The translations under genes and the position numbers were made by a program. DNA of 23,503 nucleotides, taken from a virus. The stretch lies in the IMG/VR virus record IMGVR_UViG_3300024339_000085, positions 1 to 23,503 of that record; one strand, 5' to 3'. Each line of letters starts with the position of its first letter. Position 1 is the stretch's first letter. The notes under the pieces were generated by a model, which saw only the letters and a program-made list of their open reading frames with translations, was not told the origin of the DNA and made no database searches. Of this stretch, positions 1-6,619 are shown piece by piece.

Positions 1-1077
1 GGGTTGACTAATGGAACAGCACAAATAAAAATAGTTGCATCTTCTGCCGATGCTGTATATTATGTTGATGATGTAAGTATCAAAGAAGTACAAGGCTTTG
101 AAGCTCCTAAAGTTGATGGAAGTGGAGATTTAGAAAGAGAGGCTTACAAGCTTGTTGAAGATACGAGTAGTGGTCTGCATTATATAACAAAAAGTTTAAC
201 ATCGGTACTTACCCCATCAGCTGATTACTCTCATTCATTTTTTGTTAAAAAGGGTGAAAGATATAAAATAAAAATAGTTGATGGTGCTGATGGTTCATAT
301 TACGCCTCTTATAATTTAGTTACAGGATTATTGATTGATGAGGGTAGTAATACAAATGGAAAAACTAAAATAACACAATTGTCTAATGGCTGGTATAGAT
401 TAACATTAACATCAAATCAGGCTACTAATGTAAGATATCCTACTCTTGTTATGTTAAATGATGATTATACTTCTGGTGGTAGCCCATCCTACACAGGCGA
501 TGGCACATCAGGAATATATATTGCCTACGCACAACTTGAAGAAAGCGATTATGCAAGTAGTCTAATGCTACCAACAACTGAGGGAAGCACAACAAGTAGG
601 GTAGCTGATGCAGTTACAAATGCTGGTAATCAAAGTTTGTTTAATAGTGAAAGTGGAGTTTTGTTTTTAAATATTGCTGCTTTGGTTGATGAAGGGTTAA
701 CTACTGACAAATGGATTGCATTGAGTGATGGAACTTCAAGCAGTAGTTTAAGGATTGCGTTTAGTGGAGGTGCGAATACTATTAGAGCATATCTAAATGT
801 TGGAGGTGCTGCACAGTCAGATATGACATTCACGATTGCTGATGTTACTGAATTTTCAAAGGTTGGATTTCGTTACGCAGTTGATGATTTCAGTCTTTGG
901 GTAAATGGTGTGGAAAGGGCAACCGATACAAGTGGAAGTGTATTTTCAGCAAACACATTAAATGAACTTGCTTTTAATAATGGAGGTGGCGGTACGGGGT
1001 TCTACGGCAAAACAAAAGCACTTGCAGTATTTGATTATTTGAGTGATGCAGAAATGGTAACATTAACAACAGTATAA
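1..1077 (+). CDS. Tail-tip / receptor-binding protein with lectin-like domain (5' partial)
   Basis: The reading frame is open from the first base, so the start lies outside the window; the TTG at 4 is unlikely to be the true start. The visible 358 residues are rich in Gly, Ser, Thr and Asp with few charged clusters, as in beta-sandwich domains of phage appendages. An early stretch (YYVDDVSIKEV) resembles the end of a carbohydrate-binding module. The last 140 residues (DGTSSSSLRIAFSG, FSLWVNGVERA, LNELAFNNGGG, FYGKTKALAVFDYLSDAEM) follow the pattern of concanavalin/LamG-like domains in Bacteroidetes phage tail proteins. A role in recognising a surface glycan is inferred from this and from its place before the lysis genes. 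No enzymatic motif was seen. The exact family is uncertain; a minor structural or decoration protein is the alternative. Confidence 0.6.
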   Translation, partial: GLTNGTAQIKIVASSADAVYYVDDVSIKEVQGFEAPKVDGSGDLEREAYKLVEDTSSGLHYITKSLTSVLTPSADYSHSFFVKKGERYKIKIVDGADGSYYASYNLVTGLLIDEGSNTNGKTKITQLSNGWYRLTLTSNQATNVRYPTLVMLNDDYTSGGSPSYTGDGTSGIYIAYAQLEESDYASSLMLPTTEGSTTSRVADAVTNAGNQSLFNSESGVLFLNIAALVDEGLTTDKWIALSDGTSSSSLRIAFSGGANTIRAYLNVGGAAQSDMTFTIADVTEFSKVGFRYAVDDFSLWVNGVERATDTSGSVFSANTLNELAFNNGGGGTGFYGKTKALAVFDYLSDAEMVTLTTV

Positions 1078-1080
1078 AAA

Positions 1081-1386
1081 ATGATATATAGGTTAAGTTT
1101 TACAACAAAAGATGAGTGGCTTTCGGTTAGAAATACTTTTGTATTACCTGATGAAGATGGTAATTATCCAAGTGGTTCAATATATACTGCTCAAATTGTA
1201 GATGGAACTATAACAGTTAGGGAAGTTGGTCATGTGCCATATCCACCAGAATACGATGAGGAGGGTAATATAATTAAGGAAGGTGGATTCTATACAGATT
1301 GGGCTGTGGATATTGTAAGCGATTATGACTTGCCTGTAAGCAAATATATAATAGAAGATAAACATTGGTATAACGAGTGGGTGTAA
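1081..1386 (+). CDS. Small phage protein downstream of the tail-tip gene, unknown function
   Basis: A 101-residue protein starting 3 bases after the preceding stop, so it is translated with the tail-tip gene. It has no signal peptide or membrane segment. It is acidic and aromatic-rich (EVGHVPYPPEYDEEG, GGFYTDWAVDIVSDYDLP), compatible with a small soluble beta-rich protein. Small proteins in this position often accompany the receptor-binding protein as a chaperone or are a tail-tip component, but nothing here proves either. Its stop codon overlaps the ATG of the next gene (TAATG). Confidence 0.6.
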   Translation: MIYRLSFTTKDEWLSVRNTFVLPDEDGNYPSGSIYTAQIVDGTITVREVGHVPYPPEYDEEGNIIKEGGFYTDWAVDIVSDYDLPVSKYIIEDKHWYNEWV

Positions 1387-1586
1387 TGGAACATTTAAGG
1401 ACTGTTTTAACAACTTTGGGGGGTGGTATTGTTTCTTTTGCCAACTTTAAATTGATGAGTATTTCTGTTACAGAACAAATGGAGGTGGCAAATGGAGTTA
1501 TTGGTATGCTAGTAGGTTTGTTAACTATGGCTTATTTAATGATAAAAATAGCTAAAATAAAAGATGATAAAAATCCCCGCAAGTAA
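1386..1586 (+). CDS. Small membrane protein, holin candidate
   Basis: The ATG at 1386 overlaps the previous stop (TAATG); a GTG nine bases upstream would be possible but lies inside the preceding gene. The 66-residue product has a moderately hydrophobic segment at about residues 5-28 and a clear membrane helix at about 36-57 (VIGMLVGLLTMAYLMIKIAK), then a basic/charged tail (KDDKNPRK). Small size, one or two membrane segments, a charged C-terminus and position three genes before the endolysin fit a phage holin. Holins have little sequence conservation, so the call rests on topology and context. It overlaps the next gene by 23 bases. Confidence 0.55.
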   Translation: MEHLRTVLTTLGGGIVSFANFKLMSISVTEQMEVANGVIGMLVGLLTMAYLMIKIAKIKDDKNPRK

Positions 1587-1767
1587 AAGATTAAGATTTT
1601 CAATTGCTGTTATTATTGTCAATTTCTTAATTGGTGGATTTGGAATTTATCATGTTGCTGATCTGTCAGATTTGGGAATGTTTTTAGCGTTATCCAATAG
1701 CCCGTTATATGTGTATATTTTGGGCGATACATTTAGACCATCAAATAATAAAAAGCATGAAATATAA
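1564..1767 (+). CDS. Small membrane protein (second holin/antiholin candidate)
   Basis: A 67-residue protein beginning inside the 3' end of the previous gene, in another frame. A basic N-terminus (MIKIPASKRLRF) precedes a hydrophobic helix at about 12-32 (SIAVIIVNFLIGGFGIYHVA), a short acidic loop and a second hydrophobic stretch at about 37-53 (LGMFLALSNSPLYVYIL). The two-helix hairpin with a basic N-terminus is holin-like. Being paired with another small membrane gene suggests a holin/antiholin or two-component holin, which is inference. It overlaps the next gene by 11 bases. Confidence 0.5.
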   Translation: MIKIPASKRLRFSIAVIIVNFLIGGFGIYHVADLSDLGMFLALSNSPLYVYILGDTFRPSNNKKHEI

Positions 1768-2209
1768 AATAAAGCGGGGAAACCATTTTGCAAATTTCAC
1801 ATGGAATCGGTTGTTTCCATTTGTATCAAATAAAATATCCGGGGTTGTTCATTTTTCTCATTCCAGTTTGATTAAAGAATTAATACCAGGGTGGAATAAA
1901 TTAACCGGTATTTCATCATTTAAAATCCATGAAAATTCTGCAAGATTAGTATGGCGGAGTGATGGCGGTAAAATAAATATTGCGGGATATGTTTATTATA
2001 ATGGTGTTAGGAATGAAATGTTGATTACATCATTACAACCTGGCATCTATTATAAATATTCCATTGAATATAAACATAAAAGTTATATCATTACAATAAA
2101 CAATAAAACAATCATGATGCCTGGCAAAATTGGGTTTTGTAAATTTAGATGTTACCCGTTTTTTGGGGGGCGAAGTACAGCCCCGGAAGACATATATATT
2201 GAATTATGA
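1757..2209 (+). CDS. Beta-sandwich-like protein of unknown function in the lysis region
   Basis: The start chosen is the ATG at 1757; an upstream start at 1709 would lie deep in the preceding gene and adds a sequence unlike the rest. The 150-residue product is basic and rich in aromatic and beta-forming residues. The phrase FFGGRSTAPEDIYIEL at the end has the look of the closing strand of a jelly-roll (FFGG then APxDI). There is no signal peptide. Similar small proteins occur next to endolysins in Bacteroidetes phages and prophages, and binding to cell-wall sugar is a reasonable guess, but I do not recognise a characterised family. It overlaps the endolysin gene by ATGA, suggesting translational coupling. 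Confidence 0.6.
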   Translation: MKYKIKRGNHFANFTWNRLFPFVSNKISGVVHFSHSSLIKELIPGWNKLTGISSFKIHENSARLVWRSDGGKINIAGYVYYNGVRNEMLITSLQPGIYYKYSIEYKHKSYIITINNKTIMMPGKIGFCKFRCYPFFGGRSTAPEDIYIEL

Positions 2210-2544
2210 AAATAAATTATTATCAACAACAATTTGTTTTAAATGTAGCAAAATTAATTTTATATGCTGATGCCATAGGAGTAAAATTAACATTTGGAGA
2301 AGCGTACCGATCAAAAGAACAGCAACAAATTTATTTTGATAAGGGGTTAACCCGGACATTAAACAGTAACCACATGAAAAGATTAGCGGTTGATTTTAAT
2401 TTTTTTATTCGCGGTGAATTAATATATCGGCATGATCTGATTGATCAGCTTGGAGAATTTTGGGAAAAGCTAAATGAAAAAAACAGATGGGGCGGTAATT
2501 TTAATTCAATCCTGGATACCCCACATTTTGAAATGCATTTATAA
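2206..2544 (+). CDS. M15-family zinc peptidase endolysin (VanY/L-alanyl-D-glutamate peptidase-like)
   Basis: The 112-residue product has the hallmark motifs of M15 peptidoglycan peptidases: GEAYRSKEQQ near residues 31-40, SNHMKRLAVDFN at 54-65 with zinc ligands H56 and D63, WGGNF at 95-99, and DTPHFEM at 104-110 with the third ligand H107 and the likely catalytic acid D104. The whole protein is the catalytic domain with no added wall-binding domain, typical for small phage endolysins. It cuts peptide cross-links or stems in peptidoglycan in the periplasm and needs a holin for release, which fits the small membrane genes around it. It has no signal peptide. Its start overlaps the previous stop (ATGA). 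Confidence 0.9.
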   Translation: MKINYYQQQFVLNVAKLILYADAIGVKLTFGEAYRSKEQQQIYFDKGLTRTLNSNHMKRLAVDFNFFIRGELIYRHDLIDQLGEFWEKLNEKNRWGGNFNSILDTPHFEMHL

Positions 2545-2546
2545 TT

Positions 2547-2717
2547 ATGGAAAAAGTAATGTTTTATACCCGTTTAAATTTAATGTATCTATTAATTTCA
2601 TCCGTTTTAATGTTAAATCCAAATCCAATAAAATACATGGCAATTTTATTTGTGTTCATTTTTGTTGCTGAAGTGATCCAGGGAATTTTTAACCATGATA
2701 AAAATTTTAAAGATTAA
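2547..2717 (+). CDS. 56-residue membrane protein, holin/spanin-like accessory
   Basis: A short frame two bases after the endolysin stop. The product begins MEKVMFYTRLNLMYLLISS, with hydrophobic segments at about 11-24 and 31-47 (MAILFVFIFVAEVIQGIF) and an Asn/Pro turn (NPNPIKY) between, ending in a charged tail (NHDKNFKD). Tight packing between the endolysin and the next gene (3-base gap), and its phage-like codon use (CCGTTT, CATCCG, GATCCAGG), support a real gene. A small two-helix protein here could be a holin, antiholin or Rz1-like accessory; I cannot tell which. Confidence 0.6.
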   Translation: MEKVMFYTRLNLMYLLISSVLMLNPNPIKYMAILFVFIFVAEVIQGIFNHDKNFKD

Positions 2718-2720
2718 AAT

Positions 2721-3218
2721 TTGGTAAATAATATAAAATATTTACTTTTTATAATTATTTTATTCCTGGTTATAATTCTACAAAGAAATTGTAACAACAA
2801 AAAAACAATTGTTGATCCTATAATAATTATTGATACTGTTTATAAAATCCATCCGGATACAATAATTTATAACCAAATAATAACAGATACAATTTTTGAT
2901 ACTGTTTTTATTGTCAAAGATTACCAGGCAAAAAAGGTTTTTATTGATACAATTTATTTTTATCAAAAATCATTTGCCATTTTAACCGATACAGTTAGCC
3001 GTAATAGAATAATTAACCGGCAATTAAAATTCTCATATTATAAACCAATTCCAAAAAATCAATATTATATCGGATTGGGCATTAATGGATCAGCGGTTGG
3101 TTTTGGTGCTGGTCCGCAATTTGCATTTATTAATAAGAAGCAGCATTTATATGTTGGCGGTTACGATATAATAAATAAAAGAGTTTTTATTTCAGTTTTT
3201 TGGAAAATAAAATTATAA
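2721..3218 (+). CDS. Membrane-anchored protein, possible Rz-like spanin
   Basis: The only plausible start is the TTG at 2721, three bases after the preceding stop; there is no internal ATG. The N-terminus is one strong membrane helix at about residues 5-21 (IKYLLFIIILFLVIILQ) followed by a 140-residue outside domain. Residues 30-95 carry a recurrent Asp-Thr motif (IDTVY, DTIIYN, TDTIFDTVF, DTIYFY, TDTVS), a pattern seen in small Bacteroidetes phage membrane proteins next to endolysins. The second half is Gly/aromatic-rich (YYIGLGINGSAVGFGAGPQF), recalling outer-membrane beta-hairpins. Anchor plus extended periplasmic part suits a spanin that disrupts the outer membrane at lysis, but this is inferred from context. 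Confidence 0.55.
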   Translation: MVNNIKYLLFIIILFLVIILQRNCNNKKTIVDPIIIIDTVYKIHPDTIIYNQIITDTIFDTVFIVKDYQAKKVFIDTIYFYQKSFAILTDTVSRNRIINRQLKFSYYKPIPKNQYYIGLGINGSAVGFGAGPQFAFINKKQHLYVGGYDIINKRVFISVFWKIKL

Positions 3219-3221
3219 AAA

Positions 3222-4412
3222 ATGAATTGTGAAAAATGCGGAAGTTCAAAGGTTATTAAAAAAGGAAGGCGGGGCGGTAAGCATAGAATTAAATGCAAAG
3301 AGTGTAAAAGCTGGTCCACATTATTAATTAATGATTCTGAAACATGCCAAAATGATACTGGTTATTCAGATTATTTAAATAATGATTCATTTAAAAATTA
3401 TTGTACAGAAAATGGGATTGATATGAAGCTGGTGAAATCGGCAAAATATGTCAATCACCAGGGGCAGCAAGCATTTAACATTGTTTTGGACTATGAAAAA
3501 AAAGATGATCTAAAAATTACAGAAAAATTAATTAGTAAAATTATAAATGATTCAGCTAAAAAGGTCAAGCGCAATGTAACATCCAAAAATAAGGCGGGAA
3601 AAAAGTTATTGCGATTAATAATAACAGATGTTCATATTGGAATGACAACCAACAAAGCTGGAAATTCTTTATATGGTGGAAAATGGGATCGTGATGAATT
3701 ATTTTTGCGATTAGATAAAATTATTTCTGTTTTAAAAGATTTGGCAAGTGATTTTGATGAATTACATATAATTGATTTGGGTGATTATGTTGATGGGTGG
3801 AATGGAAAAACAGTAAGAAAACAGCATGATTTGCACCAAAACATGACCAATGAACAAATGTTTGAAAATGCTGTTGTTTTTAAAGATCAGTTATTGAATA
3901 ACTGTTATCCATTATTTAATCATGTTGAAATGTTTAATATTTGCAATGATAATCATGCGGGGAGTTTTGGATATATTGTAAATTATGCCGTTAAGGAGTT
4001 AGCGAAAATTAAATATAATATAACTGTTACAAATTATCAAAAATTCATTAACCATTATACTTGGGGAAACCATGTTTTTGTTTTATCGCATGGCAAAGAC
4101 AGGGAAAATTTAAGATTTGGTTTTAAACCACATATTGATCCAGGCGGCATTTCCAAAATTGAAGAGTATTTAAAAGCAAATGATTTAATGAACCGGGATT
4201 TTAATGTAACTTTTGAAAAAGGTGATTCCCATCAATTATTATTGGATTATTCAGCATCAGATGATTTTGATTATTTTAATTACCTGGCATTATCTCCCAG
4301 CAGCGATTGGGTGCAAACTAATTTTAAAAAAGGATCATCCGGGTTTGTAATTATGGAAATATCCGGTAAAAACAAAAGAATTACCCCATATTTTTTTGAT
4401 TGGAAAGTATAA
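3222..4412 (+). CDS. Zinc-ribbon metallophosphoesterase (calcineurin-like)
   Basis: The 396-residue product has two parts. Residues 1-30 form a zinc ribbon (C3-x2-C6, C25-x2-C28) with a basic patch between. Residues about 128-390 carry the metallophosphoesterase motif set: D136-V-H138, G-D188-Y-V-D191, N242-D-N-H245 in the usual GNHD place, and S-H290-G later. These ligands bind two metal ions and hydrolyse phosphodiesters or monoesters. The ribbon suggests a nucleic-acid substrate, so a nuclease of the Mre11/SbcD type or a DNA 3'-end processing role is likely but unproven. It is the last gene before the attachment region and is followed by a terminator-like hairpin. An early DNA-metabolism enzyme in this place is unusual. 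Confidence 0.8.
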   Translation: MNCEKCGSSKVIKKGRRGGKHRIKCKECKSWSTLLINDSETCQNDTGYSDYLNNDSFKNYCTENGIDMKLVKSAKYVNHQGQQAFNIVLDYEKKDDLKITEKLISKIINDSAKKVKRNVTSKNKAGKKLLRLIITDVHIGMTTNKAGNSLYGGKWDRDELFLRLDKIISVLKDLASDFDELHIIDLGDYVDGWNGKTVRKQHDLHQNMTNEQMFENAVVFKDQLLNNCYPLFNHVEMFNICNDNHAGSFGYIVNYAVKELAKIKYNITVTNYQKFINHYTWGNHVFVLSHGKDRENLRFGFKPHIDPGGISKIEEYLKANDLMNRDFNVTFEKGDSHQLLLDYSASDDFDYFNYLALSPSSDWVQTNFKKGSSGFVIMEISGKNKRITPYFFDWKV

Positions 4413-4480
4413 AATAATTGTTTTTTGTTACTGACATGATACATATTGTGTTATAATGATTGATAATCAATAGTTTATTT

Positions 4481-4526
4481 AGTCCCGTCCAGACCGCTTC
4501 AGCCACCTTTTTAGGTGGCTTTTTTT
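4481..4526. other. attP core: 3' end of tRNA-Asp plus terminator
   Basis: A GC-rich island in AT-rich DNA. Bases 4481-4496 (AGTCCCGTCCAGACCG) read as the end of a tRNA: last T-loop bases AGT, 3' T-stem CCCGT, 3' acceptor strand CCAGACC and discriminator G. E. coli tRNA-Asp has the same T-loop/T-stem run (TTCGAGTCCCGT) and a G discriminator. The rest of the tRNA is absent upstream, where the DNA is AT-rich. A hairpin terminator follows directly, as after a host tRNA gene. With an arm-type integrase gene 230 bp away, this is best read as the attP core, identical to the 3' end of the host target. The left border is uncertain by a few bases. Confidence 0.7.
4501..4526 (+). terminator. Rho-independent terminator
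   Basis: A perfect 8-bp stem AGCCACCT / AGGTGGCT with a TTTT loop, followed by six T residues. It closes the lysis/phosphoesterase operon. It may also be part of the host-derived tRNA-Asp attachment sequence, in which case it would end the tRNA transcript after integration. Confidence 0.85.
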
Positions 4527-4543
4527 ATGCCCAAAAATCCTAA

Positions 4544-4743
4544 ATTGTATGTTATTGTATGTTATTGCATAGTTTTTGTACATTTACAGAGAAATGAAAT
4601 ACACATATAATATACAATATTATACAATAGTATATAATTTTTTTGTTACAATTGAGATACCGCACTAAATAAATAACTGCATATTGTACCACATTTTAAA
4701 ATTGTGTACCATATTTTAATATTTGTATCATATTTTTAAATCT
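4544..4743. repeat. Cluster of ATTGTAY repeats, candidate integrase arm-type sites
   Basis: Heptamers of the form ATTGTAT recur: direct at 4544-4550 and 4554-4560, with ATTGCAT at 4564-4570 (10-bp period). Inverted copies ATACAAT occur at 4612-4618 and 4622-4628 (again 10-bp period). Further direct variants lie at 4683-4689 (ATTGTAC), 4701-4707 (ATTGTGT) and 4722-4728 (TTTGTAT). The last three begin 19-20 bp imperfect repeats of the form GTACCATATTTTAA at 4686, 4706 and 4725. One-helical-turn spacing and position between the attP core and the integrase gene fit arm-type binding sites for the integrase N-terminal domain. Operators for integrase control are the alternative. Confidence 0.45.
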
Positions 4744-4755
4744 AATTCCTGGACC

Positions 4756-5904
4756 ATGAAAACAATTGTAACATATAAATTAATCTTTGATAGAAGAAAA
4801 CATGCAATTAAAACAGGATGTGGAGTTGTTGAATTGGTTGTTTATTTTAAAAATCAAAAAAGAATTTGGATTAATACAAAGCTAAAAATCAAAAAAGAAC
4901 ATTGGAATGATAGTAAAAAAATGGTAACCGCAAAAAATGATCAATATTATAATCACAATATATATTTGAATAATTTTAAAAATGAAATTATAGAATATGA
5001 ATATGATCTATTAAAAAAGGGATCAAAATTAACCCCGGATATTTTAAAAAGTTTTTTAAAAAAAGGTAATGATCCATCATTTATTGATTACTGTTTTGAA
5101 AAATTGAAGATTATAGATATTACAATATCAACAATGAAATCACAAAAAAGATCAATTAATATTTTAAAAGAATTTAATCCAGGATTAAATTTTAATGATC
5201 TTAACCCGGAATTTGTTGATTTATTTAATAATATGTTAAATAAACGCAAATACAGCCCTGGAACAAAATGGAAAATAAATAAGGATATTATAAAATTTGT
5301 AAACCTGGCAATTAGGGATAAAAAAATTGATCAAAATGAACATCCATTTGAATATTTTAAAAACATAAGACCAAAACCAAACCATGATTATTTAACTTTT
5401 AAAGAATTAGAACAAATTGAAATGCTGGAATCAACAGGATTTGAAAGGGTTGATTTAATAAAAGACATGTTTTTATTTGCATGTTATACCGGTTTACGAT
5501 ATTCAGATTTATTTGGGCTTAATTACAGCGATTTTAACAAGCGGGATGGCGGTTTGGTGCTGGTGCTGGAAAGAATGAAAAAAGTGGATAAGAGAGTATT
5601 TCTAAGGCTATATGAATTATTTGATGGTAAACCGGAAAGGTTGATATTACCATATTATAAACAGCATAAAAAAAATAAATTTATTTTTGGAAAAAAGATT
5701 TCCAACCAAGAAATGAACCAGGGTTTAAAAATTATTCAATCCGCTATAAATACTAACAAAACAATTACTGTTCATTTAGCGCGCCATACTTTTGGAACAT
5801 TATATTCCAAAACATCCGGATCAATTTTTGATGTTATGAAAGCAATGGGAATATCAAAATATGAAACAGCAAAAGTTTACATTGATTTAAGTTTAGAACT
5901 ATAA
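4756..5904 (+). CDS. int: Tyrosine-recombinase integrase (Bacteroidetes arm-binding type)
   Basis: The start chosen is the ATG at 4756 (MKTIVTYKLIFDRRK), which fits the usual arm-domain start; a TTG at 4723 would extend it by 11 residues into the repeat region. Of 382 residues, about 1-95 form the arm-type DNA-binding domain, about 105-195 the SAM-like core-binding domain, and about 205-382 the catalytic domain. Catalytic residues seen are R248 (TGLRYSD), H340-x-x-R343 (HLARHTFG) and nucleophile Y375 (KVYIDLS). At the position of the second histidine/tryptophan (normally LGHS) the sequence is MGIS, so I366 replaces it. It should integrate the phage at the tRNA-Asp-like attP just upstream. Its 3' end overlaps the convergent - strand operon by 6 bases, with no terminator between. 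Confidence 0.9.
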   Translation: MKTIVTYKLIFDRRKHAIKTGCGVVELVVYFKNQKRIWINTKLKIKKEHWNDSKKMVTAKNDQYYNHNIYLNNFKNEIIEYEYDLLKKGSKLTPDILKSFLKKGNDPSFIDYCFEKLKIIDITISTMKSQKRSINILKEFNPGLNFNDLNPEFVDLFNNMLNKRKYSPGTKWKINKDIIKFVNLAIRDKKIDQNEHPFEYFKNIRPKPNHDYLTFKELEQIEMLESTGFERVDLIKDMFLFACYTGLRYSDLFGLNYSDFNKRDGGLVLVLERMKKVDKRVFLRLYELFDGKPERLILPYYKQHKKNKFIFGKKISNQEMNQGLKIIQSAINTNKTITVHLARHTFGTLYSKTSGSIFDVMKAMGISKYETAKVYIDLSLEL

Positions 5905-6120
5905 CGCCATTGATTTTACTTTGCTTTTTTGGGGGTATATTTCTATAACTTTACCTGGTTCACAAACTTTAGATTCTGTCTTAAAAATTTCATTGCGTTT
6001 ATATGAAATATATCCTAGTGTTTTTGTTAAACTTGATATAATTAAATTTAATTTTTTAATCTGTAATTCTAAAGATTTAATGTAATTTTCATTAATCTCA
6101 TTTTTGGAGTCAGCTGCCAT
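5899..6120 (-). CDS. Small coiled-coil protein in the repressor operon
   Basis: A 73-residue protein whose ATG lies inside the 3' end of the repressor gene (11-base overlap), so both are probably on one leftward transcript. Residues about 8-40 are a heptad-like amphipathic helix (YIKSLELQIKKLNLIISSL), followed by a basic tail with a Pro/Gly turn (CEPGKVIEIYPQKSKVKS). No DNA-binding motif was recognised. Its coupling to the repressor suggests a lysogeny partner, perhaps a co-repressor or antirepressor that pairs through the coiled coil; this is inference only. Confidence 0.5.
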   Translation of the reverse strand: MAADSKNEINENYIKSLELQIKKLNLIISSLTKTLGYISYKRNEIFKTESKVCEPGKVIEIYPQKSKVKSMAL

Positions 6121-6472
6121 TTTTTAATACTTTTTTGGTTACTTTTTCATTTTCTTGAGTTGATTTGGTTGTTAAATTTTGAATTATTTCTGCTAATTTT
6201 TCTAATTGGTCATTTGAAAATTCAATTTGTTTTAATAATTTTTCAATGGTCGTTTGTAAATGTTTTGATAACTCTTTGTATTCATTTTGATCATCAGAAA
6301 TTTCATTAATCATATCCAACATTTCAAATAATTTTAACCTGGAATTGTAATTTAAAGTATTGGTTTTAATTCCTTTAATTAATCCCGCATAAGTATAGCC
6401 TAATTTTTTAGCTACATCCTGGATTCTTAATCCTTTGGATTTTATTACCGCTTTTATTTGATTGTATTCCAA
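6110..6472 (-). CDS. HTH transcriptional repressor with C-terminal coiled coil
   Basis: The 120-residue product has an XRE/lambda-type helix-turn-helix in residues about 3-52 (IKSKGLRIQDVAKKLGYTY, then a recognition helix and LKLFEML). It is followed by a long charged helix at 60-105 (YKELSKHLQTTIEKLLKQIE, LEKLAEIIQNL) that should form a coiled coil. There is no LexA/CI-type self-cleaving protease domain, so RecA-triggered cleavage is not expected. It is transcribed away from the early operon next to the integrase, so it is the likely lysogeny repressor. Candidate operators are the ATATCAACTTT repeats in 6497-6569. Confidence 0.75.
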   Translation of the reverse strand: MEYNQIKAVIKSKGLRIQDVAKKLGYTYAGLIKGIKTNTLNYNSRLKLFEMLDMINEISDDQNEYKELSKHLQTTIEKLLKQIEFSNDQLEKLAEIIQNLTTKSTQENEKVTKKVLKNGS

Positions 6473-6619
6473 TTATTTATAAATTAATTTAATATTATAT
6501 CAACTTTTTATCAATTATGTTGATTTTTTGTTTATATTTGTACAATATTATATACTTAATATCAACTTTGTTCAAATATATATAAAATATATAATATACA
6601 TCATATAATTTATAAAAAT
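6473..6619. promoter_or_regulatory. Divergent control region with operator-like repeats
   Basis: A 147-bp, extremely AT-rich gap between the leftward repressor and rightward early genes. ATATCAACTTT occurs twice as a perfect 11-bp direct repeat (6497-6507 and 6559-6569, 62 bp apart, about six helical turns). Between them 6510-6524 is an inverted repeat ATCAA-5-TTGAT sharing the same core. Bacteroidetes -7-like boxes (TATATTTG) occur rightward at 6533-6540 and, as CAAATATA, leftward at 6573-6580. Neither has a well-placed TTG at -33. The repeats are candidate repressor operators. Confidence 0.5.

Noticed and set aside
4459-4471. 13-bp palindrome ATTGAT-A-ATCAAT near attP
   Set aside because: Short AT-rich palindromes are expected by chance here; not reported as a separate operator, although it could be part of the P arm.
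4527-4610. 27-residue frame just after the terminator
   Set aside because: It begins in the terminator T run and is made of the repeat sequence; no coding signal.
4723-4755. Upstream TTG start extending the integrase by 11 residues
   Set aside because: The extension falls in the repeat array and adds a sequence unlike integrase N-termini; the ATG at 4756 gives the normal start.
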